The position numbers were made by a program, and so were the translations under genes. Shown here one piece after another: positions 54,035 to 63,659 of a stretch of DNA of 64,000 nt. The stretch lies in the NCBI RefSeq assembly GCF_014640535.1, contig NZ_BMHD01000001.1:1800214-1864213 (forward strand), given 5' to 3'. Numbering within the stretch: position 1 is the first letter of the stretch; the number at the start of each line of letters is the position of its first letter. Below the pieces are notes generated by a model that saw only the letters and a program-made list of their open reading frames with translations, was not told where the DNA came from and did not search any database. This DNA comes from Cnuibacter physcomitrellae (GTDB taxonomy: Bacteria > Actinomycetota > Actinomycetes > Actinomycetales > Microbacteriaceae).

Positions 54035-54451
54035 TCAGCTGCAGGTGTAGGTGACCCCGTTGATCTCCCACGTGCCGGGGCCGAGCTGCTGACACATCTC
54101 GACGGCCCCGCCGATGGCCGACGCTGCGGCGATCGCGATGACGATCCACAGGATGATGTAGAGCGCGATCAGCACGGCGCCGACGATGATGCCGGCGGTG
54201 GCGAGCGTGTTCTTGTACCCGGCCTTCTTCGACTGGACCCGGGCCACGATGCTGAGGATGAGACCCACCAGCGGGATGAGGATCGCGAGGATGAGACCGA
54301 CGATGCCGAGCGTCTTGCCCGGGAAGTCGGTTCCAGGAGGCGCCTTCACCGGGGCGCTGGGGGTGCCGCCGGCGGCGGGGCCGCTGCCGTACGAGGGCGC
54401 AGCGCCGTAGCCCGGCTGCTGCGACGGCGGAGGCGTGGGCTGATCGGTCAT
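54035..54451 (-). CDS. DUF4190 membrane protein
   Basis: A 138-residue protein. The first 45 residues are Pro/Gly/Tyr-rich and disordered; two hydrophobic segments follow (TLGIVGLILAILIPLVGLIL and ATAGIIVGAVLIALYIILWI). Lysines in the short connecting loop and the order of the parts fit DUF4190. The C-terminus carries two cysteines (EMCQQ and TYTCS) that may form a disulfide. Function unknown. Confidence 0.8.
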   Translation of the reverse strand: MTDQPTPPPSQQPGYGAAPSYGSGPAAGGTPSAPVKAPPGTDFPGKTLGIVGLILAILIPLVGLILSIVARVQSKKAGYKNTLATAGIIVGAVLIALYIILWIVIAIAAASAIGGAVEMCQQLGPGTWEINGVTYTCS

Positions 54452-54507
54452 CGTGGAATCCCCTCTCGAAGGTTCACAGGTTCCTTCGAGGTTACCGCGC
54501 TACCCCC

Positions 54508-56064
54508 TCACTCGGCGAGAGCACGCCGCGAGTCCGCCACGACGGACACCGAGCCGGTGCGAGCGAGGGCCCGCTCGAGGTCGCCGGCATCGGGGAGGCT
54601 CGCATCCTCGTAGGCGCGATGATGCCGGGGGATGAACGCGGTGAGGAGCACGCCGACGACGGCCGCGGCGATGGAGACGCCGAAGGCGATCCGGAAGGCG
54701 TCGAAGCTCGGTGTGGTGACCGCGCCGACCGTCACCACGTTCGAGGTGAGGACCACGCCGAGCACGGCGCTCGCGATGGTCGACCCCAGGGTGCGCATCA
54801 CCGAGTTGAGGCCGTTCGAGGCGGCGGTCTCGGTGGCGGGGACGGCGCCCATGATGAGGTTCGGCATCGAGGAGTACGCGAACCCGACGCCGAAGCCCAC
54901 CGCGGTGGAGACGAGGATCGCGTGCCACACCTCGGTCATGAGGAAGAGGCCGATCACGTAGCTGACCACGATGATCGAGAGCCCCAGCAGGAGGCTCACC
55001 CGGGCACCCCGAGCGGCGGTGAGTCGCGCGGCGACCGGCGACATCGCCCACATCACGAGACCGCTGGGCATGAGGCACAGGCTCGCGATCAGCATGTCCT
55101 GGCCGAGGCCCACGCCCGTCGCGGTCGGCGACTCGAGCAGCTGCGGCAGCACCACCGTGCTGGCGAAGAACGCGAAGCCGACGGTGATCGAGGCGAGGTT
55201 CGTCAGCAGCACCGTGCGACGGGCGGCGACACGCAGATCGATGAGGGGGCTCGGGTGGCGCAGCTCGAAGAGCCCCCACAGCACGAGCACCACGACGCCG
55301 CCGATGATCGACCCCAGGGTGGCGGGGCTGGTCCAGCCCCACGTCGAGCCCTTCGAGACGCCGAGCAGCACGCCGACGAGGCCCAGACCGAAGCCGATCG
55401 CCCCGACGAGGTCGAAGCCGCCCTCGCTGCGCAGCGTCGACGGCGGCACGAACACGAGCACCAGGACGAAGCCGGCCACCGCCAGCACACCGCTGAGGAC
55501 GAAGAGGTAGTGCCAGTCGAGGTACTGCGAGATGACCGCGGCGACGGGGAGACCGACGGCCCCGCCGACGCCGAGCGTGGCGCTGACGAGCGCCACCGCC
55601 GAGCCGAGACGGTCGGGGTGCAGCACGTCGCGGAGGATGCTCACGCCGAGCGGGATCACGCCGATCCCGAGCCCCTGGAGGCCGCGGCCGACGATGAGCG
55701 GCACGAGGTCGTTCGCGAACATCGCGACCACCGAGCCCACGAGGACCAGCGCGAGGAGGATGAGGACCATCCGCTGCTTGCCGTACAGGTCGCCGAGGCG
55801 ACCCGCGATCGGCGTGGCGGCGGCCGCGGCGAGGAGCGTGACCGTGATGGCCCACTGCGCATCCTCGGCGTCGGCCGAGACGAGCTGGGGCAGCTCGGGG
55901 ACGAGCGGGGTCATCAGCGTCATCATGAACGCGGCGACCAGTCCGGTGGCGGCGAGGGTGACGACCACGGCACGCTGGTTAGTGGGTCGGGAGAGCCGGG
56001 CGCGTTCCCGCTGGCTCAACCAGGTCTGATCGTCGGGGTCCTTCGCGGCGTCGGTCACATGCAT
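54508..56064 (-). CDS. MFS drug-efflux transporter (DHA2 type, 14 helices)
   Basis: A 518-residue major facilitator with about 14 predicted helices. Motif A reads GRLGDLYGKQRM; the helix 4 and 5 region has GRGLQGLGIGVIPLGVSI and GVGGAVGLPVAAVI (motif C type). This is the EmrB/QacA drug:proton antiporter group. The start is 75 bases from the divergent YchJ-type gene; the AT-rich stretch around 56099-56122 probably holds both promoters. Confidence 0.93.
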   Translation of the reverse strand: MHVTDAAKDPDDQTWLSQRERARLSRPTNQRAVVVTLAATGLVAAFMMTLMTPLVPELPQLVSADAEDAQWAITVTLLAAAAATPIAGRLGDLYGKQRMVLILLALVLVGSVVAMFANDLVPLIVGRGLQGLGIGVIPLGVSILRDVLHPDRLGSAVALVSATLGVGGAVGLPVAAVISQYLDWHYLFVLSGVLAVAGFVLVLVFVPPSTLRSEGGFDLVGAIGFGLGLVGVLLGVSKGSTWGWTSPATLGSIIGGVVVLVLWGLFELRHPSPLIDLRVAARRTVLLTNLASITVGFAFFASTVVLPQLLESPTATGVGLGQDMLIASLCLMPSGLVMWAMSPVAARLTAARGARVSLLLGLSIIVVSYVIGLFLMTEVWHAILVSTAVGFGVGFAYSSMPNLIMGAVPATETAASNGLNSVMRTLGSTIASAVLGVVLTSNVVTVGAVTTPSFDAFRIAFGVSIAAAVVGVLLTAFIPRHHRAYEDASLPDAGDLERALARTGSVSVVADSRRALAE

Positions 56065-56138
56065 CCTCTCGTGGCCCGTAACAGGGACGAGCAGTGAAAC
56101 AGTTTATAGACGGCAACTATTCCGAGGAGATCACCACG

Positions 56139-56528
56139 ATGGACGACGCCGGACGCTGCCCCTGCTCCAGCGGCCTGCCCTACGGCGAGTGCTGCGGGCC
56201 GATCCACGCCGGTTCGGTGGTCGCCCCGACCGCCCAGGCGCTCATGCGCTCCCGGTTCTCGGCCTTCGCGGTGGGCGACGCGGCCTACCTGCTCGACTCG
56301 TGGCATCCGTCGACCCGGCCGGCCTCCGTCGACCTGGAGGAGGACACCCGGTGGCTGCGTCTCGACATCCTCTCGACGAGTGCGGGCGGCCCGTTCGACG
56401 ACCGCGGCGAGGTCGCCTTCGAGGCGCGGTACCGCACGGCCGAGGGCGAGCGGGGCGTGCTCCGGGAACGCAGCCGCTTCGTCCGCGAGCGCGGCCGCTG
56501 GTACTACGTCGACGGCGACGTCGGCTGA
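56139..56528 (+). CDS. YchJ-family zinc-binding (SEC-C) protein
   Basis: A 129-residue protein of the YchJ family. ATG 56139 follows GAGGAG and begins with the SEC-C zinc motif CPCSSGLPYGECCGP. The rest is an NTF2-like fold: ALMRSRFSAFAVGDAAYLLDSWHPSTRP is the family hallmark. Function is unknown; SEC-C motifs in other proteins bind zinc and partner proteins. Confidence 0.93.
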   Translation: MDDAGRCPCSSGLPYGECCGPIHAGSVVAPTAQALMRSRFSAFAVGDAAYLLDSWHPSTRPASVDLEEDTRWLRLDILSTSAGGPFDDRGEVAFEARYRTAEGERGVLRERSRFVRERGRWYYVDGDVG

Positions 56529-56672
56529 GCCCGGGGCCGGCGCGCCGGCCTCCGCGCTGCGTGCGCCCTGGGTGACATGGGTCGTGTCAGCCAGAACCGG
56601 GGCGTCCATCCCGCTCGTACAGTCGCTGTCGACGCCACCGCCCGGTGGTCATCGGCACGAACGGAGTCGCAC

Positions 56673-57371
56673 ATGGTCCTCACGCCCGGTACTTCTGCTG
56701 TCACGACCCACCCCGGTCTCCGGGAGCTCCGGCCCCTGCCGGGCCCGGGCCTCCGGCACGTCCCGCCGCGCCCGGTGCAGCTCGACCAGCCGCTCCGGGA
56801 CCGAACCGACGAGCTCCAGGAGCAGCTCCGTCGGCTCGACGTGGAGAACACGACGTTGCACCGTCGACTGGCGCAGGCACAGGAGGACCTCAAGAGGCTG
56901 CGGTCCCGCCTTCGCGCTGAGTCGCGGCGCGACGAGGACGAGCCGGCCGAGCCGGTGATCGTCTTCACCGACGATGAGGAATGGGTCAGGCACGAGATCA
57001 CCATGACCTGGCTTCGGCGGTTCTCCCCTGCCGACCGCGTGTCGTATCCGCTGCAGGCCGTGACCATCGGACGTGACTTCGCCGAGAGCATCCGCACGTT
57101 GCCTGCTCCGCTGCGGACGAAAGCCTGGCGCTGCGCCGTCGACGTGGCGGCTGGTCGTTGGCGTGAGGTCCAGGCGAGGAGCGCGCATCCGCTGCGCGTG
57201 GGTCCCACGGCTCAGGCGACGGAGGTGGTCCGTCCGTCGGACGGTGCCCGGTGCATCCGGCTCAACGTCGAGTCGCAGACCCCCGCCGCTCGCCGGATGC
57301 ACTTCTGGCTGCTCGCCGACGGGGGCGTCGAGCTGTCGCGGGTCGTCGCACACGACGACATGCGACCGTGA
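56673..57371 (+). CDS. Coiled-coil protein of unknown function
   Basis: A 232-residue protein. ATG 56673 is preceded by GGAG eight bases upstream; an earlier in-frame ATG (56577) lacks a site. A Pro-rich head is followed by a coiled coil (DELQEQLRRLDVENTTLHRR, about residues 55-95) and an alpha/beta C-terminal half with IRTLPAPLRTKAWRCAVDVA and HFWLLADGGVELSRVV. No family was recognised. It converges on the GAP1-like operon, with 34 bases between stops. Confidence 0.6.
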   Translation: MVLTPGTSAVTTHPGLRELRPLPGPGLRHVPPRPVQLDQPLRDRTDELQEQLRRLDVENTTLHRRLAQAQEDLKRLRSRLRAESRRDEDEPAEPVIVFTDDEEWVRHEITMTWLRRFSPADRVSYPLQAVTIGRDFAESIRTLPAPLRTKAWRCAVDVAAGRWREVQARSAHPLRVGPTAQATEVVRPSDGARCIRLNVESQTPAARRMHFWLLADGGVELSRVVAHDDMRP

Positions 57372-57405
57372 CCGCCGCATCTGCGATGGGTCGCGCCTGA
57401 CGACC

Positions 57406-58989
57406 TCACCGGGCCCGCTCACCCAGGATGAGGACGACGGCTGCGGTCGCGGTCGTCACGGCCAGCGCTCCCCACGTCGCGACGCCCGGCCCCCAGATGC
57501 CCAGTGCGACTGCCGAGAGCACCACGAGCGTGAGCGCTCCGAGCCGCGCTGCGATCCGCCGCCTCGCCCGCCCCGAGCCCGATGGAGATCGGGGAAGGTC
57601 CCACGGCGACGGTGACCCTGACGGAACGGCATCCGAGACAGCGGATCCTGGCGACGGCCCGGCCGGGACGGAACGCAGAGACTCCACCCCGGCGGGTCGG
57701 CCGTCACGCGATGTGGCACGTCCGACGGCGACGACGCGGGCGAACTCCTCGGGGAACGCGGCCCGATGAGCAGCCCCGAGCGATGACGCCTCGAAGAGCT
57801 CGCTCAGCCTCCCCACGATCGCCTGGTGCGTTCGCCAGGGGTCCACGGCGAACTGCCGCGCGATCGCGGCCTGTCGCGCCGCGGTCACAGGGTCACGGGA
57901 CAACCGGTTCACGGCCTCCTGGACCGCAACCCCTGCTACCCGCTCGCCGATGGGGGTTCCTCGCAGATCGCCGGCCATGTCTCTCACGGCCGCTGGACCG
58001 CCCGCGGTCAGCCTGTCGATCAACTCTGCAGCGCGCCCAGGCGTCTCCCACCAGACCAGACCCCGATCCGACGACAGGACCCGTCGTATCTGGTCGATCG
58101 TCGCCTGCCCCGGCCCCGCCTCCACAGCCTGCTCGAGCGCGAGGTGCGCCTCGATCGACGCCAACGAGTCCAAGCCGTCCGGAAGGACCCGACCGGCCGT
58201 GATGGCATCGATGACCCTCGCCACGGGGCCGGTCACGACGACCTCATCCAGCGGGATCACGCGCTGGGGCCCCGACGTCCAGGGTGTTCCGAACGACTCC
58301 GACTCGAACGTGAGCAGTGCGCCGGAGTCTCTGGGATCCGCTCGATAGGTCGAGAACGTCAGGTCGCGTGTCAGCGCTGACGGAAGGAGGACGAGCACGG
58401 AGTCGAGCAGGGGCAGCGGATCACTGACGCGCTGGACGACGACCGGGATCCGCGTCGTCAGCGCCTCGAGGATGATCGCCATCAGGGCGCCAGTGCGCGA
58501 GTCGCTCGTCGGGGTCGCCTCATCCGATGCCGGTACGCGGGTCGGATCGAACCGGTCGAGCTCGGGGTCGGGCACAGCGTCGAACGCCCAGTCGCGGGCC
58601 AGCGCCCCTGACCGCGCCAGCCTGCACGCGGATCGTGCTGTCAGCGTCATGCTCGGATCGATCAGGGCGTGGACGATCGCGCGCCCCGGCCGCCCCGCCG
58701 CGTCATCACCCGCATAACGCTTCACCACGAGTCGGCGGTGACCCGCTCGATCGAAACCGAACTCCACAGCGGTCGGAGGGACCGCACCTCTCTCGATGGC
58801 CAGCGCCGACCCCTGTGGCAGGAAGTCCACCATGCTCGCCACCTCGGGATCGAGGCTGCTCCTGGACGTCGGCCAGCCGCGCGTCGCCGCGACGATGCCC
58901 GCACCGCTGCCCTCGAGCGTGCGCAGCGCCCAGGTGTGGATGAGCTGCTCGTACCCCTGGCTCCCCCGGGTCGCGTCCATCGCGCTCAT
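57406..58989 (-). CDS. GAP1-like (GTPase-associated protein 1) membrane protein
   Basis: A 527-residue protein, the last gene of the operon. Its N-terminus (YEQLIHTWALRTLEGSGAGI) resembles the GAP1 N-terminal domain, in which a QLxxT motif precedes the fold; a middle part with PVVVQRVSDPLPLLDSVLVL and LTFSTYRAD and a helical part (residues of about 290-430) follow, as in GAP1 middle and C-terminal domains. A Pro/Ser linker leads to two C-terminal membrane helices (LGALTLVVLSAVALGIWG and VTTATAAVVLILG). The match to GAP1 is by motif pattern only. ATG 58989 overlaps the GTPase stop by four bases. In published conflict systems GAP1 proteins pair with GTPases. Confidence 0.65.
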   Translation of the reverse strand: MSAMDATRGSQGYEQLIHTWALRTLEGSGAGIVAATRGWPTSRSSLDPEVASMVDFLPQGSALAIERGAVPPTAVEFGFDRAGHRRLVVKRYAGDDAAGRPGRAIVHALIDPSMTLTARSACRLARSGALARDWAFDAVPDPELDRFDPTRVPASDEATPTSDSRTGALMAIILEALTTRIPVVVQRVSDPLPLLDSVLVLLPSALTRDLTFSTYRADPRDSGALLTFESESFGTPWTSGPQRVIPLDEVVVTGPVARVIDAITAGRVLPDGLDSLASIEAHLALEQAVEAGPGQATIDQIRRVLSSDRGLVWWETPGRAAELIDRLTAGGPAAVRDMAGDLRGTPIGERVAGVAVQEAVNRLSRDPVTAARQAAIARQFAVDPWRTHQAIVGRLSELFEASSLGAAHRAAFPEEFARVVAVGRATSRDGRPAGVESLRSVPAGPSPGSAVSDAVPSGSPSPWDLPRSPSGSGRARRRIAARLGALTLVVLSAVALGIWGPGVATWGALAVTTATAAVVLILGERAR

Positions 58990-60122
58990 GCTGTCACCGC
59001 CGCGCCGCTCGGCCACGCTCCCGTGCGGAGCAGCCCCAGGACGAGGGGGTCGAGGCTGCGATTCGGGGCGGCCACCGGAGCCGGGGCCCGACGCGGGTCG
59101 TCGGCGCCCGTCCCGCTGATCGCGTGGATGCTGACCGTGCCGTTGATCTGCGCCGCGCGGTTTAGGAGCTGCAGCCCCCCGGCATCGCGCACGAATGCGT
59201 TCAGCTGAGCCTGCTCCGCCGCCATCTGGGATCCGACGGGCGGAGCGCTCGGACCGTAGTCCCGATCCCGAAGGAGATCGGAGGGGAAGGAGTCGATCCC
59301 GACGTAGCGGTCGCACTTGGTCAGAGCGATGATGACCGTCGCCCGCCGCCGCCTCTCGTCCGGGGTGTGATCGGCGTCGAGGAGACGTGAGACGACGACG
59401 TTCATCCCCCGCTCGGTCTGCGTAGGGCTCTGCAGTTCCACCGTGCCCGGTGGCTGCATGATCTCCGGTGGGAGCAGGGCCAGGCTCGCCGGCGGGACGA
59501 CGAAGACGATGACATCCGTGTACGGGATGAAGGGGGCGGCGAGGGCGACGCCGGCCTCGGTCTGCTGGTCCTCCCATCCGGTGTCGAACACGGCGAGGTC
59601 GATCCGGCGTGTGTTCGTCTGCGCCCCTTGCGTCGGAAGCCGATCGGCCACCGTCACGTCGAAGTAGATGGGCACGCGAGGCTTGTCCTCCGTGGCTCTC
59701 TGAGTCGACTCCAGGGGTGCATCGGGGTACTCCCGGTCGAAGCGCCCCTCCTGGTCCTTCCGCACGCTTCCGCTGATGCCCCTCGGAATGAGGTGACCGG
59801 ACGACAGCCGTCGCTCCATTCCCCGGAGCAGCGTGCCCTTGCCCGCGCCCTTCTCCCCGAAGAGGCTCATGACCAGCAGCGGGTTGCCCAGACCGTCGGC
59901 GCCCGGCATCAGATGTCCCCGGCCGCAGTGGGGGAGGTATCCCTTCGCCACCCAGTCACGACGGACGGCGCGGTCGGAGTGCCGCCGCACCACCGGCGGC
60001 GGTGGCCCCTTCTCACCGGACGGCGTCACCCAGTCCAGGTCATCGACGCCGCGGTAGACGTCACCGCAGGTCAGGCACATCATCTCCCCGTTCATCGGAC
60101 CGCGCCCTCCGCGCTTCTGCAT
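58986..60122 (-). CDS. Zinc-ribbon NTPase of the double-GTPase type
   Basis: A 378-residue protein. A zinc-binding head has Cys16 and Cys19 (CLTC) and Cys66/His70 (CGRGH). The nucleotide-binding domain follows: Walker A GEKGAGKGTLL (89-99), a Walker B/G3-like DTGWED (180-185) and TKCD (268-271), the base-specific G4 motif of GTPases. The Walker A has Gly after Lys where Ser/Thr is usual, an adenylate-kinase-like pattern. This arrangement fits the DO-GTPase2 group of conflict systems. ATG 60122 lies one base from the kinase stop, with GAAGGTGG upstream. Confidence 0.72.
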   Translation of the reverse strand: MQKRGGRGPMNGEMMCLTCGDVYRGVDDLDWVTPSGEKGPPPPVVRRHSDRAVRRDWVAKGYLPHCGRGHLMPGADGLGNPLLVMSLFGEKGAGKGTLLRGMERRLSSGHLIPRGISGSVRKDQEGRFDREYPDAPLESTQRATEDKPRVPIYFDVTVADRLPTQGAQTNTRRIDLAVFDTGWEDQQTEAGVALAAPFIPYTDVIVFVVPPASLALLPPEIMQPPGTVELQSPTQTERGMNVVVSRLLDADHTPDERRRRATVIIALTKCDRYVGIDSFPSDLLRDRDYGPSAPPVGSQMAAEQAQLNAFVRDAGGLQLLNRAAQINGTVSIHAISGTGADDPRRAPAPVAAPNRSLDPLVLGLLRTGAWPSGAAVTA

Positions 60123-60123
60123 C

Positions 60124-62961
60124 TCAGTCCACCTTCGCCGAGGAGAGGTCGATACCCGTCAGAAGGCGGGCGACGGCATCGCTGGCATCCGATCCGAATG
60201 GCACCTGGGGGCCCGCGTACACACGCATCGAGATGTAGACCGATGTGCCACCGACGTCCGTCTCGCGATAGTAGGTCTCGTCGAGGGTCGCGTCGGATTG
60301 CGCCTTCGACACGGTCCAGCCACCCGGACCGGTCGTGGCGGCCTCCATGCCGGCAGGCTTGGTGGTGGAGAACACGATCGTCGCCGTGGGCGCGTCGTCA
60401 CCGGTGCTGAAGGCGAGGACAGCGGCGGCGAAGCCCTGCCCATTCGTGCGGATCCCGTCGATGTCGTCGACCCTCGCGGGCGAGAGACCGCCACCGACCG
60501 GGATCTCGATGCTGTCCCCGGTGAGACCCAACCCCTGAAGAGCAGCGGAGTCCACGCTGAGGTACGAACGACTGAGATTCCCCGTGTCGGAGACCCTCAG
60601 AACGGATAGCAGCGCCGCACGCACCACGTCGAGGGACTCGTGGGTCTCCACGTCGGCTGCGCAATCCCGCTCGACGAACTGGACCAGCGCTCCGGTCGTT
60701 CCGAAGAGGCCGGGCGGATCGGCAGCGAGGTTGCGGAAGGGCGGCACGGAGTAGGCCACGTACATCATCATCGACTCGTCGTTGCCGTCGACGGGACGGA
60801 AGACGGTGTAGTCGGTCGCACCGAACCGGACGCGGTCGACCGTACCGTCCGTGCTGATCCGAGTCAGGAGGACCTTCGGCTGATCTGGTGCGGTCGCCCT
60901 CTCCACCTCGGCTCGGACGGGAACGGCTCCACCCACGTCGTACCCGTAGACGAGCGCGCTGAGGCAGGGCTGCGCCAGGGAGCGCAGCGCCATCACCGAC
61001 CCCCCACCACTCGACACCGTGGTGAAGCCTCCAGCGACCGCCGTCGGGTCGGCGACGAACTCCTCATCCGACATCGAACGCCAGCCCTCGACGGCGGGAA
61101 GGCACATCCGGTCGGTTCCTCCTCGGAGGAACGGGACAGCCGTCGTCCCGCAGTCCACGGCGCTGGAACGCGCAGTCGCCTCCCACGGCGGGAAGGCCAT
61201 CAGAGCAGGAATCGTCACGACGGCGACGAGGGCGATCACGGCCATCGCCGTCGTGGCACGTGTCACGTTCCGGGGGATGCCCTTGGTGACCCGCCCGATG
61301 ATCGCCACGAGGACGGCCACCACCGCGGCAGCGAGGAGCAGCACGAGCAGGGCCTCGGGTACCGTCCACTCGCTCACCCTCCAGGGGATGCCGGGCAGGT
61401 AGGCGTAGACGACGGCGCTCACACCGTTGACGAACAGCGTCGGCACATACACGAAGAGGAGTGCGCCCACCAGTGACGCCGCGAGCGAGCGGAGAAACGG
61501 AGCGAGGAGCTTCGCGTCCTCTTGCGCGGTGAGCGACACGAAGAGGGTGATCATCAGACCGAGGATCAGGATGCTCCAGACCACCCAGTCCGCGGGGCGC
61601 TGGACGTCCAGCGCCGCCAGGCCGACGACGGGCGCGAAGACGGCAGCGGCGAAGACCAGCAGGGGTGGGATCACGACGATCGCCCACGAGGCCGCCTTCC
61701 GCGCACGCGGCGAGAACGACGACCTCCGTCTGCGTCGACGCGGCGGGGAGTCGCTCCTCCGAGACGATCTCGCGGTATCGGAGTGAGGCGCGTAGTACTC
61801 GGGTGCCGCCAGCCACGGAGCCCAGGAGGGATCGTCGCCGGACGCCACCGTCGGGGGACCGGGTTCGGGCCGGCCCGCTGCGCCGTGAGGTTCCACGACG
61901 TCCGAGAAGAGGACATCGCTCTCCTCGTCGTCCTCGACGAAGTCGCCGAGGACGACACCGTCGTATCTCCCCGTCGGAGGTTCGATGCCTGGTCCGCGCC
62001 GTGATTCCCGCAACAGCTGTATGTGGGCCTCGATCATCGGCAGGAGCTCTTCGCGCGCCGTGCCGTCCGACTCGAGCATGGCCATGATCGCGTGAGCTGC
62101 GTGGTCGTCCGGCCCGTCGCCGAGCACCCGACGGATGAGCACCGTGTCGGGCACGAGACGGTACCCCTCGGGCAGCGGATCGGGCCATCGACTCGCCCGC
62201 GGGAGGAACGGGGCGAAGTCAGGCGATCTCTGCGCATAGGGCACACGTCGGTCGTCGATGGTCCAGGCTGTGGGCAGCGTCGAGTCCAGGAGGATGTGTG
62301 CTGTCATGCCGAGGGCGTAGACGTCGTCAACGAACCCGCGGTGAGCGCTCATCCTCACGAGCATGTCCGGGCTCTGCACGACCCGCGATCCCGGGAGAGA
62401 GCCCGACGACGGCATGTCCGGATCGCCCTGATGGTAGGCGTGGCTGAAGTCGATCAAGGTGACCTGCTCGGGGGCGGTGTCAGGCCGGTCGTCGAGTGGG
62501 ACGAGCACGTTTCCGGGATGCACGTCGCGGTGCGCGAATCCCCGCTGGCGCAAGATGTCCAGTGCGTGGTGGACGTCGCACAGCACGGTCTCGATGAGCT
62601 CGCGACGCGCGGTGTCATCGAGAGTCCCCGCCGCGACAGCCGTCACCGAGCTCCCCAGCCTCTCGAGAAGGAACGAGTACGTGGTCTCGTCCCTGATCGA
62701 TGCCAGGCACGCGACGATCCTCGAACGGGATCGTTCCGATCCCGTGAGGTCTCTGAGCTTCGCGTAGGCACGCGCCTCTCGGGCGCCGCGTTTGGCGTCG
62801 TCAGGATCGACGCGAGTCTGCTTGACGACGAGCTCGATGCCCGGGTCGGGTCCCTCGATCACGGTCGCTTCGAAGACGTCGTGGTGCAGCCCACTGACTC
62901 GAGCACCCACCCCGACCGTCCATCGACCGAAGTCGATCCTCGTCCTGTCCCCCATGCTCAC
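60124..62961 (-). CDS. Membrane protein kinase with large outer domain
   Basis: A 945-residue protein. Residues 1-310 are a eukaryotic-like protein kinase: Lys47 in VVKQ, Glu62 in the C-helix, catalytic loop HRDVHPGN (144-151) and DFS (171-173) in place of DFG. A Ser/Arg-rich juxtamembrane stretch (about 390-425) precedes five membrane helices (about 430-605). The remaining 340 residues face outward; they include CGTTAVPFLRGGTDRMCLP with a likely disulfide and are of no recognised family. GTG 62961 overlaps the phosphatase stop by four bases; ATG 62955 is an alternative. It probably senses an outer signal and phosphorylates partners in the operon. Confidence 0.85.
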   Translation of the reverse strand: MSMGDRTRIDFGRWTVGVGARVSGLHHDVFEATVIEGPDPGIELVVKQTRVDPDDAKRGAREARAYAKLRDLTGSERSRSRIVACLASIRDETTYSFLLERLGSSVTAVAAGTLDDTARRELIETVLCDVHHALDILRQRGFAHRDVHPGNVLVPLDDRPDTAPEQVTLIDFSHAYHQGDPDMPSSGSLPGSRVVQSPDMLVRMSAHRGFVDDVYALGMTAHILLDSTLPTAWTIDDRRVPYAQRSPDFAPFLPRASRWPDPLPEGYRLVPDTVLIRRVLGDGPDDHAAHAIMAMLESDGTAREELLPMIEAHIQLLRESRRGPGIEPPTGRYDGVVLGDFVEDDEESDVLFSDVVEPHGAAGRPEPGPPTVASGDDPSWAPWLAAPEYYAPHSDTARSSRRSDSPPRRRRRRSSFSPRARKAASWAIVVIPPLLVFAAAVFAPVVGLAALDVQRPADWVVWSILILGLMITLFVSLTAQEDAKLLAPFLRSLAASLVGALLFVYVPTLFVNGVSAVVYAYLPGIPWRVSEWTVPEALLVLLLAAAVVAVLVAIIGRVTKGIPRNVTRATTAMAVIALVAVVTIPALMAFPPWEATARSSAVDCGTTAVPFLRGGTDRMCLPAVEGWRSMSDEEFVADPTAVAGGFTTVSSGGGSVMALRSLAQPCLSALVYGYDVGGAVPVRAEVERATAPDQPKVLLTRISTDGTVDRVRFGATDYTVFRPVDGNDESMMMYVAYSVPPFRNLAADPPGLFGTTGALVQFVERDCAADVETHESLDVVRAALLSVLRVSDTGNLSRSYLSVDSAALQGLGLTGDSIEIPVGGGLSPARVDDIDGIRTNGQGFAAAVLAFSTGDDAPTATIVFSTTKPAGMEAATTGPGGWTVSKAQSDATLDETYYRETDVGGTSVYISMRVYAGPQVPFGSDASDAVARLLTGIDLSSAKVD

Positions 62962-63659
62962 GTTCCCCCCTGCTCCGCGGAGGCGCGGAGCACCCCGACC
63001 AGCGCCGTCGCGTTGTCGGAGAGTCCCCGCTCCGCTGCCGCGTCGACAAGATTGCGCGAGGCTCGGCCACGCGTGTCCTCGTGGACGATCCGAGCGATCG
63101 TCATGGGCGAGAGACGCGAACCGACACCGTCACTGATCAGCACCACCACGTCGCCCTCCTGGGCGGCCAGCACGGACACGTCGGGCACATCGTCACGGTC
63201 GCGCGCGATCATGCGGGTCAGCCCTCCGGATGTCCTCGAGGAGGATGGGGATGACGGCTCCAGATCGGCGAGCACCGCACTGCGCTCGTGGAGACGGGAG
63301 AGGTGGACGACGGACCCTCTCCTGAGCATGAGGATGCGGCTGTCGCCTACTGCACTGAGCCACAGGCGGCCGTCGCCGTCGAGTGCGGCGACCGACGCGG
63401 TCGCGCCATCCGCGACGTCGCCCGCGTCGAGACGCCGAGCGAGCGCGCGGGGGCCGTCGAGGAGCACCTCGACCGGCGCCGACCAGTTCGACTCGGCGTA
63501 GTGCTCGACGACCAGGTCGGCCGCTCGGCGCGCCCCCCATCCCGTGCCGGCACCGTCGGCGAGCACCAGGACCGAGTGGCTGACCCACGTGGCGTCGCTC
63601 TGCTGCGCCCGTGGGCCCAGCAAGGTTGCGGCGGACGCGACGAACTCGAACGCGCTCAC
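62958..63659 (-). CDS. PP2C-family protein phosphatase
   Basis: A 233-residue PPM phosphatase that presumably reverses the neighbouring kinase. The metal-binding aspartates are Asp35 (VLADGAGTGWG), Asp177 (LISDGVGS) and Asp215 (LSDNATALV); VGDSRILML is the further family motif. GTG 63659 overlaps the preceding stop by four bases. It lies upstream of the kinase in the same operon. Confidence 0.92.
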   Translation of the reverse strand: MSAFEFVASAATLLGPRAQQSDATWVSHSVLVLADGAGTGWGARRAADLVVEHYAESNWSAPVEVLLDGPRALARRLDAGDVADGATASVAALDGDGRLWLSAVGDSRILMLRRGSVVHLSRLHERSAVLADLEPSSPSSSRTSGGLTRMIARDRDDVPDVSVLAAQEGDVVVLISDGVGSRLSPMTIARIVHEDTRGRASRNLVDAAAERGLSDNATALVGVLRASAEQGGT

